Origin: a virus
DNA length: 23,392 nucleotides
Direction: 5' to 3' (one strand)
Virus record (IMG/VR): IMGVR_UViG_3300035698_000741
Coordinates: 1 to 23,392 of that record
Shown here: positions 6,353-14,244 of the stretch, piece by piece
Layout: each line of letters begins with the position of its first letter
Position numbering within the stretch: position 1 is the stretch's first letter
Notes under the pieces: generated by a model
What the model was told of the DNA's origin: nothing
What the model saw: only the letters and a program-made list of their open reading frames with translations
Databases searched by the model: none
Program-made: the position numbers and the translations under genes

Positions 6353-8347
6353 CTAAACCCAAGATTCGTAATTAGCACTTTTCTTTTCAAAAGCAATAAT
6401 GCAAGCATCCGATACGTTATCTGTAACGTCATCATTACCTGTACCGCTACCCAGTCCTGTAGCACCTAATATCTCCCGCATGATGTGGGCCTTGTGTACA
6501 TGCTCTGCTGGGAATAATATTCTTCCTTGAGCAAAGTAAGGTAAGGTGTTCATAAACCGTGAAGTTTTATCCGCGCCACTTCTATCTCTGGGTACGGGAA
6601 GGAGTCTGATATTTCCATCCCGCATAAATTGTTGATTCAAATAATGCCCACTGCTTTTATCTTCCATGTACAATGCTTTTGGAAGCAGTCGTGGAAAGTT
6701 TCTATCAAGCAGGTTATGTTTCTTCCAGAAGTTTATTAATTCTTCTTTAAGTTCTGGTGTCTCCCACTTACCTATCAGGGCATCTATCATTATCAATCTT
6801 GATTGATTATCAACTCCCCAATAGATAGCTACTGAGAAATCACTGTATGTTTGTATTGTTGAGGCTGTATCACAAGTTAAGAAAGTGCTGACAATCGAAC
6901 TCTTGTCCAGTTGCTCATACTCTTCCCACCATTCATCAGCCACTAAGCCTGAACCTTTGGCAATAGGGTCGCCCATATACTGAGAGTTAAATGTATAGGG
7001 TGTTGCTTTCTCCATTGCTAGGAGGCTTGTTAAACTTTTTCGGCTAGGCCATAACGCACAAGGGAACTCCGGTCTGTCTAAAGTAAACAGTATTGGAATT
7101 GCATGTGAGTAGTTGTGCCTAACTATTTGTGCGTCATACCATTCCTGTGTGCCTACATCATCCTTCTCGATCAGAGCTGGGATGTTTAGCCATAAGTATT
7201 TGTCTGTTGATCCGCCACGAAGTATATGCCCAACTAAGTCATCGTCGTGAACACGCTGCATGATGATTGCCATTGGTGTTCGACCACATGGTATCTCATT
7301 GCCATCTTCATCTTGGACAGAACCATCATTAGCCAACCGGCTCATAAAAGTATTATCATAGCGATCATTAATCTCTGACCGGACAGTGGCGCTATAAGCA
7401 TCTTTAGGTTTTATTGCATCATCAACGACGAAACAACCTGAGTACGTTGAGTGCAGTGTGCCTGCGCCTTTGCCTGTCATCTTGCCGCCTGTTGGGACAG
7501 CATGCATAACACCTTGCTTGGTAGTACCCCATTTTTCCAGTGATCGTTTAGCTGGATCAATTCTTACATTAGAGAAGACTCGCATGAATAACTCGTCAAG
7601 CATGACTGTTCTAATGTAACCACTACTCTCTTGCACAACGTCATCAGCATAAGAAGTAATAATGTTATGGCTGCTGGGGTTCTGGCAAAAAGAATACAAG
7701 GGTAAAAATATACTGAGGATTTGAGTTTTGGAATGTCGTGGTGGGATGGTTACGATAACTCGATCATAACCTTCTTCTCCATCAATCATGCGTTGACATA
7801 CATCAAACATAATTTCATGGAAGTCTTGCATTTGGAATCTAAAGCCCATCTGTATCTGGAAAGCCCAGAGACAAAACACTTTAAAGTTACTGCTCAATAT
7901 TATCCTAGCTTCTTCAAAGACTGCTGGGGATAATTTATTTATGTCTACGTCGAGTGGGTTCTTGATAACTTGTTGAACTAAGTCATCACATGCTTCCTCG
8001 CCCTTCTCTACTACTGCTTCTCCTTCTGTCCGGTCTGACTCACCTTTCTGAATAGTTTTCTTTATCTCATCAGCGAAGGCGGTGTTGTTCCTATAATCTC
8101 CAGTCTTAAGAGCTTTAGCTTGCGCTTTAACTAGGGACTTTAGTAAGGCATTTTCAGACAGGCCCATGCCATCTATTTCAAAGGCAAGGGATTCTTGATA
8201 TTCATCTTGAATGTATTGGGAGCCAGAAATCAGCTTCCGTATTTGGGGAAGGGTGTTTGATATACCACGGCTTCTGCTTACCTTAAGTAAGTCGCCGTAG
8301 TTTTGTAGTAGGAGTTGGACGAGATAATTCTCAGTATCTCTGTCCAT
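6353..8347 (-). CDS. terL: Terminase large subunit with long N-terminal extension
   Basis: 664 residues. The ATPase domain has a Walker A-type loop PPRHSKT at 202-208, a Walker B CFVVDD at 305-310, and between them TGKGAGTLHSTYSG as in P22/lambda-like large terminases. The RNase H-fold nuclease domain shows Asp493 (TCDTAST), Glu562 (MEDKSSG) and an acidic cluster NDDVTDNVSDA at 639-648. The enzyme pumps DNA into the prohead through the portal and cuts it. About 150 residues precede the recognisable ATPase, more than usual; they are helical and contain charged segments. No separate small terminase is obvious nearby. The start is ATG with AGGA six bases upstream. Confidence 0.92.
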   Translation of the reverse strand: MDRDTENYLVQLLLQNYGDLLKVSRSRGISNTLPQIRKLISGSQYIQDEYQESLAFEIDGMGLSENALLKSLVKAQAKALKTGDYRNNTAFADEIKKTIQKGESDRTEGEAVVEKGEEACDDLVQQVIKNPLDVDINKLSPAVFEEARIILSSNFKVFCLWAFQIQMGFRFQMQDFHEIMFDVCQRMIDGEEGYDRVIVTIPPRHSKTQILSIFLPLYSFCQNPSSHNIITSYADDVVQESSGYIRTVMLDELFMRVFSNVRIDPAKRSLEKWGTTKQGVMHAVPTGGKMTGKGAGTLHSTYSGCFVVDDAIKPKDAYSATVRSEINDRYDNTFMSRLANDGSVQDEDGNEIPCGRTPMAIIMQRVHDDDLVGHILRGGSTDKYLWLNIPALIEKDDVGTQEWYDAQIVRHNYSHAIPILFTLDRPEFPCALWPSRKSLTSLLAMEKATPYTFNSQYMGDPIAKGSGLVADEWWEEYEQLDKSSIVSTFLTCDTASTIQTYSDFSVAIYWGVDNQSRLIMIDALIGKWETPELKEELINFWKKHNLLDRNFPRLLPKALYMEDKSSGHYLNQQFMRDGNIRLLPVPRDRSGADKTSRFMNTLPYFAQGRILFPAEHVHKAHIMREILGATGLGSGTGNDDVTDNVSDACIIAFEKKSANYESWV

Positions 8348-8354
8348 TTATTTC

Positions 8355-8717
8355 CTATAAGAGTTCATCACCAGGTTCTACTTCGATGGGTTCATACTCT
8401 TCATCATTGTCTGTAGTATGTGTACTGTCTTTTCCAATCAAACTGGACTGACAATACGGGCATTCATTATTGGGTGAGAATAGGTATTCCTCATCTTTGA
8501 GGTAACTCCCACAGCTTTGACATTTCATGTCGTTCTCCACTTCTTGCACCAGTTCGACAGAGTACCCTTTGTCGATCTTCTTATTGTACTCAATAAGTGC
8601 CTCTTTGCTACTGGTATATTCTTTTACTTCATCTTGAGGTTGATCTGCACTACCAGAGTACCAAACATGGAGTATGTATTCTACAGTAGGGCTATTATTA
8701 TTAGTATTGTTACTCAA
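8355..8717 (-). CDS. Zinc-ribbon protein of unknown function upstream of terL
   Basis: 120 residues from a TTG start at 8717, supported by AAGGA six bases upstream. A CxxC pair at 66-69 (CQSCG) and another at 86-89 (CPYCQ) form a probable zinc ribbon. The first 60 residues look like a small alpha-beta domain (VEYILHVWYSG, then YTSSKEALIEYNKKIDKGYSVELVQEV). The C-terminus is acidic (DNDEEYEPIEVEPGDELL). It opens the packaging operon right after the intergenic gap and ends seven bases before terL, the place where a small terminase often sits. It does not look like known small terminases. A DNA-binding or packaging-associated role is inference. Confidence 0.62.
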   Translation of the reverse strand: MSNNTNNNSPTVEYILHVWYSGSADQPQDEVKEYTSSKEALIEYNKKIDKGYSVELVQEVENDMKCQSCGSYLKDEEYLFSPNNECPYCQSSLIGKDSTHTTDNDEEYEPIEVEPGDELL

Positions 8718-8861
8718 TGGGGTTCCTTATATTTTATCTTCTTAAGTTGTAGAGGTAGACACCAACCCAAGGAAACTTTACAGGTACTTTAAAGGTACTT
8801 GGAATAGTCTCTCTTAGGTCGGGGGTTTCTCGTACTTTTCCCTAAAGGGGGCCACTTGGCT
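8718..8861. other. Non-coding gap between RNA polymerase and late genes
   Basis: This 144-base gap is the longest one separating two minus-strand genes. It holds three 11-bp tandem repeats (8768-8800), a short G/C-rich stretch just after the RNA polymerase stop (8842-8860: CCCTAAAGGGGG and GCCACTTGGC), and a 13-mer, CTCTCTTAGGTCG at 8809-8821, that recurs once at 16198-16210. No convincing terminator or host-type promoter was seen. It is the natural place for a late promoter used by the phage RNA polymerase, or for a packaging site. Confidence 0.5.
8768..8800. repeat. Three 11-bp tandem repeats upstream of the terminase operon
   Basis: Plus-strand units are CAAGGAAACTT, TACAGGTACTT and TAAAGGTACTT. 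The last two differ at two positions near the left end; the first is more diverged. The 11-bp period is close to one helical turn, so repeated protein contacts would lie on one face of the DNA. The array lies 51-83 bases before the start of the zinc-ribbon gene. Operator, promoter element or packaging site are all possible. Confidence 0.55.
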
Positions 8862-10670
8862 TTATTCAAAGAATCTTGGACAGTTTTTCAGCGTCTCAAC
8901 ATCCCACGAACCCTCGATAGGAGGCTCTTCTAACTGCACTGAGTACAGCGACTCCCACTCCGCCTTTAGTGTCAGCAAGTAGTCGTCTTTGTACAAAGCT
9001 ATAAACTGCTCTACGATTATTTTGTAAAGCAGTTCGCTGTGATTTACATGGACTGCAAATGAGTCATGTATCCATATGCCATCAATATCCAATAGGCGTA
9101 ATGCCGTTGCACACATTCTTAGGTGTGTTGCATCAAGGGAGTGGATTACATTGGGAGCTATTTTGTTTCTTGCTGATACTAAGTCAGGTATCTTCTGACC
9201 ATTTATCCCCAGCTGGGGGACTAAGGTAGTGGCCCTGTACCGTCTTCCTTGGTAGACAGCACTCACCCTTTTCCGCTTGTACTTGTAAGCATCCTGCATA
9301 GCTTTAAAGCCATCAGGAGTCGTCCATTCAACTTCGCTTTCACCCGTTGTGTTCATAATGGTAGTGACGGAATCAACCAGCCAATTTCTACCTGCTACGA
9401 ATGGGGATAAAACCTCATTGACGCAATCAAACAGTAAACTGCCTAACTTGGCACACTCAGAGTACGTCAGTCCTTCACCAGTGGTTTTCCAGCCTCCATC
9501 TACCCATTGGGTAGGGGCCATGAATAAATCCCTCACAGCGTCCATGCTGGTCGTTCTGGTGGCACTGTACGGAAACGTCATCACAGACACCTTGCAGCTT
9601 TTTCTTGTTGCTAGGTACTTCATGTCCTCCGGTAAGTTCGTCTCCCAGTGTTTGGCAACATACTCATACATATCCAAACCATCGGGTGCTTCTTCAGGCT
9701 CCATCCCTAGTCGCGCTGATATGGCATTTGTTTTACTCAGTGCTGTCCAGTGTTGAAGGCCGGAGCAGCGACCATCTTTAGGGATGTATGCGGCTATCGG
9801 TTTTTCAGGGAACTCTACAGCTTGTCTAAGTAAGTCGGCCATTGCCATGAATGAGAACGGCTTATCAAAATCTTTCCATTCGTCCCTGTATTTCTTTGGG
9901 TCTTTTGCTATCTCTACGATGTGATCTTTGGTGAGTTCTACTTCTGCATACCCTAGAGCAGCCTCAATGAGCGCCAGCAAGCCAGCTCCAGTTACTACCT
10001 CAGTACGGGCAGGTATCACTAAAGCTTTCTCTGTGTCGCTTCCTTGTGGCGAGAAGCCCATAGTGGATTTAATATAGCCACGGCCACGACTATCCCTAAA
10101 CCAAGGAAATCTGAACTCTCGGCCTAAGTACTGGCTGGCATACTGCTTAGCTCTACTGTGGGCTAAGTACTGCGGGTCTTTCGGAGTACAGGGTGGGAAC
10201 TCTTCAAGTATATCGTAGATAAATTTGTTAATGGTGAAGTAGGGTTGGGCTAATGAGGACATTGCAAATGAGTTGGTGTCCTGTTCTTTACCTCGCCTTA
10301 CTTCATCGTATATCACGCCATCAACAGGGAAGACAGCAAACTTATCGGGCGGCTCTGCGGAGTTATAAAGTTCGTATAGTTTATTTGTAGGGATACAGTA
10401 CGCTATCGTTTTCTTCTTAACTCTTATCGTAAAGCTTTCAAAGTAGCCAGCACTCTCTAAAACCATAATAAACTTTAGGGCAAGTGCTGGGTTCTTCCGA
10501 TACATGTTTGCAAGTGATGATCGCTTGAATCTATGTTGCCCATGTTCAGGCTTACTGCACAGTTTATTATGCAGTCGTATCACACAGTCAAAGTAACCAT
10601 CAACATCTTCTTTTTTATAGACTGGAACCAAAGGAATAAGGGCATCAAGAATTGAATTAAAATTCTTCAA
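8862..10670 (-). CDS. Single-subunit T7-like DNA-directed RNA polymerase (short form)
   Basis: 602 residues. The T7-family catalytic motifs are intact with T7 spacing: DSRGRGY at 193-199, motif A DGRCSGLQHW with Asp299, motif B R356-K360-Y368 (T7 R627, K631, Y639), the NKIAPNVIHSLDATHLR segment, and motif C IHDSF with Asp536. About 195 residues precede DSRGRGY, against about 420 in T7, so the promoter- and RNA-binding N-terminal domain is greatly reduced. The C-terminus ends PRFFE rather than the T7 FAFA. Start is TTG at 10670 with GAGG six bases upstream. It should transcribe late phage genes. Its place between replication and structural blocks recalls phiKMV-like phages. Confidence 0.93.
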   Translation of the reverse strand: MKNFNSILDALIPLVPVYKKEDVDGYFDCVIRLHNKLCSKPEHGQHRFKRSSLANMYRKNPALALKFIMVLESAGYFESFTIRVKKKTIAYCIPTNKLYELYNSAEPPDKFAVFPVDGVIYDEVRRGKEQDTNSFAMSSLAQPYFTINKFIYDILEEFPPCTPKDPQYLAHSRAKQYASQYLGREFRFPWFRDSRGRGYIKSTMGFSPQGSDTEKALVIPARTEVVTGAGLLALIEAALGYAEVELTKDHIVEIAKDPKKYRDEWKDFDKPFSFMAMADLLRQAVEFPEKPIAAYIPKDGRCSGLQHWTALSKTNAISARLGMEPEEAPDGLDMYEYVAKHWETNLPEDMKYLATRKSCKVSVMTFPYSATRTTSMDAVRDLFMAPTQWVDGGWKTTGEGLTYSECAKLGSLLFDCVNEVLSPFVAGRNWLVDSVTTIMNTTGESEVEWTTPDGFKAMQDAYKYKRKRVSAVYQGRRYRATTLVPQLGINGQKIPDLVSARNKIAPNVIHSLDATHLRMCATALRLLDIDGIWIHDSFAVHVNHSELLYKIIVEQFIALYKDDYLLTLKAEWESLYSVQLEEPPIEGSWDVETLKNCPRFFE

Positions 10671-10684
10671 GTAACACCTCTATT

Positions 10685-11050
10685 TTACCAACGTGCTTTT
10701 TCACCTCTCACATCGACATGGGTAAAGCTTTCATACTCTCCCAAACCTAATAAGTTGGCGTAGTTTCTTGCCTCTAAGTAACGAAAGACTTTATGTGCAT
10801 CCACACCATCAACTTGGATGTCTGCTGCGATATGTAATTTATGTTTTGACATAGGCGAACCTCCGACAAACTCGTTATGCCACTTACAACGGAATCCTGA
10901 AGTTATCTCTACAACGGCGTTAAAGTGGACACGAACATCTTCCAAAACCAACAGTAGGGCAGTAGGTACTTCTCTATTCTTACTAGTACAAACTAGGTCT
11001 TTACACTTGCAGTCAAACTCACTGCTGTAGAAGTTATCCGATACCTTCAT
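10685..11050 (-). CDS. M15-type zinc peptidase, probable endolysin
   Basis: 121 residues. It matches the peptidase M15 (VanY/DUF882-like) domain. FRCKWHNEFVGG at 53-64 is followed by the zinc motif SKHKLHIAADI with His70 and Asp77, and THVDVRG with His111. The pattern SxHxxGxAxD is kept except that the Gly position is His73. Such phage enzymes cut peptide bonds in peptidoglycan (L-Ala-D-Glu or D-Ala links) to lyse the cell. There is no signal peptide, so release would need a holin, which is not visible next to it. Its ATG overlaps the dUTPase stop (ATGA), and the RNA polymerase gene starts 14 bases after its end. Confidence 0.82.
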   Translation of the reverse strand: MKVSDNFYSSEFDCKCKDLVCTSKNREVPTALLLVLEDVRVHFNAVVEITSGFRCKWHNEFVGGSPMSKHKLHIAADIQVDGVDAHKVFRYLEARNYANLLGLGEYESFTHVDVRGEKARW

Positions 11051-11559
11051 CGGCCAGTACTCCCAATACCACCCTCACCTCTATCGGTAGCTGCAAAACC
11101 ACCAACCTCTACAAACTTAACTTGCTTGAGGTAAGGCATGAATATCATCTGACACAACGCATCACCGGCTTTGATTTCTAAGAAGTCATGGCCTTCGTTG
11201 CGAAGCTTGATAAATATTTCACCTTGGTAATCTGCATCAATAATTCCGGCAGTGTTTGCCAAGCGAAGGTAATGCTTAAATCCTAAGCTGGATCGTGGAA
11301 CAATCATCCCAAACAACCCAAAAGGTGAAGTGTGGTTTTTGTGGTGTGTGTTAGAGCCAATGTGGATTTTTAAACCTGTTGGGATTTTCACATCACAACC
11401 TGGCATTAATCCAACATCTTCTGTTGAGTACAAATCAACACCAGCTGACTCTTCTGTTTGTTGGTAAGGTAATTCAAAAGGGTAGTGAGGTAATTTTATT
11501 ACTTCAATATCTCCGTAGTCATATCCAATATTGGCATAATTACTTTGTGCTAACTGCAT
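11047..11559 (-). CDS. dut: dUTPase (trimeric type)
   Basis: All five trimeric dUTPase motifs are present in order: ESAGVDLYS, VPRSSLGFKH, NTAGIIDADYQGEI (with the catalytic Asp), GDALCQMIF, and the C-terminal arm RGEGGIGSTGR. The enzyme hydrolyses dUTP to dUMP and pyrophosphate, keeping uracil out of DNA and feeding dTMP synthesis. I chose ATG at 11559 (170 residues) because AGGG lies about eight bases upstream; an ATG at 11592 would add 11 residues but has its GGAAG almost touching the start. Either start overlaps the end of the ribonucleotide reductase gene, so the pair is probably translationally coupled. Confidence 0.95.
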   Translation of the reverse strand: MQLAQSNYANIGYDYGDIEVIKLPHYPFELPYQQTEESAGVDLYSTEDVGLMPGCDVKIPTGLKIHIGSNTHHKNHTSPFGLFGMIVPRSSLGFKHYLRLANTAGIIDADYQGEIFIKLRNEGHDFLEIKAGDALCQMIFMPYLKQVKFVEVGGFAATDRGEGGIGSTGR

Positions 11560-13247
11560 TCTTTTTGCCCTGTCTCTTGATTTATGTAACATGCTTCCGC
11601 AGGTTCTTTTGGCGCTTCTACTTCGTTTAGAATTCCAAAGCGCTTTCCTTTTGGATTGAATGTCGTTACTCCTTTACAGCCCATTTCCCATGCCTTCATA
11701 TAAATACCTTTGAAGTCATCCCAATCCATTTCGGGATCGCAGTTAATAGTTTTAGAAACTGCTGAGTCACAGAACTGTGAAGCAATACCCAGTACTGATA
11801 AATGTTCATCAGCGGTGCATTCAGTTGCCTTCTTCCCCATCACGCCATAAAGGCGGTAAGCACAATCTTCTACCTTTTCTACAATAGGCCCGTCAAAGGT
11901 TTGAATAGTCCGGTCATAGTGGTGAGAAAATACTGGCTCAATACCCCCTGAAACATTATCTGCACATAGGCTGATTGTTCCGGTAGGTGCATAGGAAATT
12001 AAGTGGCTGTTGCGGATACCATACTCTGCAAGATCATCCTGAATATCTTGCGGTAAAGTATTTACAAACTTACTGGCAAGGAACTTCTCTTTATCAAATA
12101 AAGGAAAAGCCCCTTTCTCTTTCGCTAACTCAATACTGGCTCGGTAAAGTTCATTACGAAACAGTATTGCTACATCAGTGAACCACTCGTTAAATAAGGG
12201 GCTACCATAACTGTAACCAATAGACTCACCGGCATTTGCTACGGCTGTCATACCTAAACCCATACGGCGTTTATTTTTAGCTTCTTCTTCCTGAGCAACC
12301 AGTGGGTATATAGTGCGGTCGATAATGTTATCCATAGCTCTAACAACTACAGGAATATCCCTAGCAAAAGCCATTAAATCAAATTTACGATTATGGTCTA
12401 CATACTTCATCAGGTTAAACGAGCCTAATAAGCAAGCTCCATAGGGAGGAAGTGGTTGTTCTCCACAAGGGTTAGTTGCAGCAATCTGTTCACAGTAGTA
12501 GAGGTTGTTCATACGATTAATTGTATCGAGGAACAATACTCCAGGTTCGGCCCACTCCCATGTGGATCGCATTACTTTTTCAAACAGTGAACGAGCGTCA
12601 ACCCATTCATAGACACGGCCATCAAACATTAGTGGAAAGTCACCGCCATCACGAACAGCTTCCATAAATTTATCAGTAACACCAATAGAAGTATTGAAGC
12701 GGGTAAGCTTAGTTTCGTTATGCTTTGCTGTGATAAATTCTTCAATGTCTGGGTGGTCAACACGAAGGACAGACATTTGTGCGCCTCTCCGGTGGCCTGC
12801 TGCTGAGATTGTTCCGCAAATAGAATCACCAATATCCATAAAGGCAACGGGGCCTGTTGAACGTGACTCCAGTTTTGCGATCAAGTCACCTTTAGGTCGA
12901 AGGGTACTGAAGTCATAACCAATACCGCCACCAAGTCGCATAGTCTTCCCAGCTTCAGAATACTTATCCATAATGGAGTCGAACGAATCTTCTATCGTGC
13001 CACTAACAAAACAATTAAACGCAGTGACTTTACGTGGAGCGCCAACAGCTGCTTGAGTCCTACCACCACCCATAAAGCGTTGTTCTAAAACAATTTGCTT
13101 TAATGCTTTAAAGTGGTCTTGGTCATCTTTCAGTGCATTTGCAAATCTGATCTGAGACTCTTCAAAAGATTCTCCTTTGCCACGATATTTCATGGCGTGT
13201 ATTTCTTCACTTATAGGGAGTGTCGGCCCGTATTTAATATTGCTCAT
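11550..13247 (-). CDS. nrdJ: Class II (adenosylcobalamin-dependent) ribonucleotide reductase
   Basis: 565 residues, one chain. Cys79 (FNCFVSGT) and Cys272 (YGACLLGSFNL) form the substrate redox pair. NPCGE at 259-263 holds the thiyl-radical Cys261 with Asn259 and Glu263. GGGIGYDFSTLRP and YAPTGTISL are also typical. No partner beta subunit or NrdD-type glycyl-radical site is present, which fits the B12-dependent class. It makes deoxyribonucleotides from ribonucleotides for replication. The C-terminal tail has Cys553 and Cys564 ten residues apart, the likely thioredoxin relay pair, with wider spacing than the common CxxC or Cx4C. The length is short for the class, with little N-terminal regulatory sequence. 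ATG with AAGG seven bases upstream. Confidence 0.94.
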   Translation of the reverse strand: MSNIKYGPTLPISEEIHAMKYRGKGESFEESQIRFANALKDDQDHFKALKQIVLEQRFMGGGRTQAAVGAPRKVTAFNCFVSGTIEDSFDSIMDKYSEAGKTMRLGGGIGYDFSTLRPKGDLIAKLESRSTGPVAFMDIGDSICGTISAAGHRRGAQMSVLRVDHPDIEEFITAKHNETKLTRFNTSIGVTDKFMEAVRDGGDFPLMFDGRVYEWVDARSLFEKVMRSTWEWAEPGVLFLDTINRMNNLYYCEQIAATNPCGEQPLPPYGACLLGSFNLMKYVDHNRKFDLMAFARDIPVVVRAMDNIIDRTIYPLVAQEEEAKNKRRMGLGMTAVANAGESIGYSYGSPLFNEWFTDVAILFRNELYRASIELAKEKGAFPLFDKEKFLASKFVNTLPQDIQDDLAEYGIRNSHLISYAPTGTISLCADNVSGGIEPVFSHHYDRTIQTFDGPIVEKVEDCAYRLYGVMGKKATECTADEHLSVLGIASQFCDSAVSKTINCDPEMDWDDFKGIYMKAWEMGCKGVTTFNPKGKRFGILNEVEAPKEPAEACYINQETGQKECS

Positions 13248-13288
13248 ATATCTACCTTAATAATGTTGGATACTCCTTTTAATTATTC

Positions 13289-13471
13289 TTATCTGAAGTC
13301 TTTCGCTGTTTGTTTAATTTCTTCTAACTCTACTGCTTCTACTTCAGCCGCAGATATAAGATTACTTTGATAATCCACTGGCTCTTCAACTACCTTGTAG
13401 TTCTCTTTATGTTTATAAAAAGCGCCGCCATGCATTGATAGGCCATTTAGATTAGTAAATACTGTTTGCAT
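13289..13471 (-). CDS. Small unrecognised protein between phosphoesterase and reductase
   Basis: 60 residues, not recognised. It begins directly at the end of the phosphoesterase gene (its ATG touches the TAG stop), with AAGGAAA inside the previous gene as ribosome site. The sequence is soluble. Its second half is acidic and helical (SAAEVEAVELEEIKQTAKDF). A 41-base spacer separates it from the reductase. Being in the operon, in frame with a good ribosome site, suggests that it is real; nothing indicates its role. Confidence 0.5.
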   Translation of the reverse strand: MQTVFTNLNGLSMHGGAFYKHKENYKVVEEPVDYQSNLISAAEVEAVELEEIKQTAKDFR

Positions 13472-14227
13472 CTATTTATTTTCCTTAAGTAATCTAGCTA
13501 CTGAAACGAACTCAACGTCATGTCTGCCGTCAACTTCATACACCTTCAATAAACCCCTAAAGTGATGATTACCTTGTGGGCCTTTGTACCGTTCGTCGTG
13601 CATATAAAACGCACCCATGACAACACCAAATTGATGTTCACCACTGGATAGGTAACGCTCACCGTATTCAAGTATCTGTGCATGACCTTGTATAAAGCTC
13701 CTTCCTATTTTGGTGAGTTTGTTAGCCATAGCACCACCCCAAGGTCTACCTGACATTGGGTTGGCAAAGAAGTGGCTAAACAGTATTCCCTGTATATCCA
13801 CAATTTCTAAAAAATCGTAGTACTCAATCCCCATTGCCTTCACTTGTCCACGCAGATCAAACATACCGACCATGTTAGGGTTGTCCTCCATGTACCGGTA
13901 AAGTCTGAATTCGTGATTGCCTTCGGTGAAAACTATCCTTGGGTTGTATGGCTTTTTCCTATTTTGTCTCTGTCTCTTCTGCAACTCACGCAGAGGACTT
14001 AGTAATAAATCTAATGCATCAAACCCAGAGTCAAGATCACTCCGCAGTCTTTTGCCTTCGATTGAAGCCTTACCTTTGTCGTAGAAAGAAAGCGATGGGA
14101 AGTCCCACCAGTCTCCTATAATTACAATTGTTTCAGGTTGTTCTTTTATTATTAGGTTTCCAGCAGCTTCGATGTGGTCGAGGGGAACTCCTGGCTTAAC
14201 CTGTGTATCAGGTATTACTAATATCAA
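13472..14227 (-). CDS. Calcineurin-like metallophosphoesterase
   Basis: 251 residues. The metal-binding motifs of the calcineurin-like family are in order: PDTQ (Asp7), GDWWD (Asp39), GNHE at 103-106, SHFF (His152) and GHAQ (His182). The family binds two metal ions and cleaves phosphomonoesters or phosphodiesters; the substrate cannot be told from sequence. Phage members are often found among replication genes and may act on nucleotides, cyclic nucleotides or nucleic acids. The start appears to be TTG at 14227, with AGGA seven bases upstream; an out-of-frame ATG nearby ends after eight codons. It lies 17 bases after the ligase stop. Confidence 0.85.
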   Translation of the reverse strand: MILVIPDTQVKPGVPLDHIEAAGNLIIKEQPETIVIIGDWWDFPSLSFYDKGKASIEGKRLRSDLDSGFDALDLLLSPLRELQKRQRQNRKKPYNPRIVFTEGNHEFRLYRYMEDNPNMVGMFDLRGQVKAMGIEYYDFLEIVDIQGILFSHFFANPMSGRPWGGAMANKLTKIGRSFIQGHAQILEYGERYLSSGEHQFGVVMGAFYMHDERYKGPQGNHHFRGLLKVYEVDGRHDVEFVSVARLLKENK

Positions 14228-14244
14228 GTGCCATCCTACAAAGC

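Noticed and set aside
6340-6465. Longer start (at 6465) for the small gene ending at 6154
   Set aside because: It would overlap the TerL C-terminus by over 100 bases; the ATG at 6339 has an AGGAG site and directly follows the TerL stop.
8842-8860. Terminator after the RNA polymerase gene
   Set aside because: Stems are only 3-4 bp (CCC-TAAA-GGG and GCCA-CT-TGGC, the latter with too small a loop) and no T run follows on the minus strand.
9349-9756. 135-residue open frame on the plus strand opposite the RNA polymerase gene
   Set aside because: It lies wholly antisense to a gene with intact catalytic motifs, has no recognisable domain, and no other plus-strand gene exists in the area.
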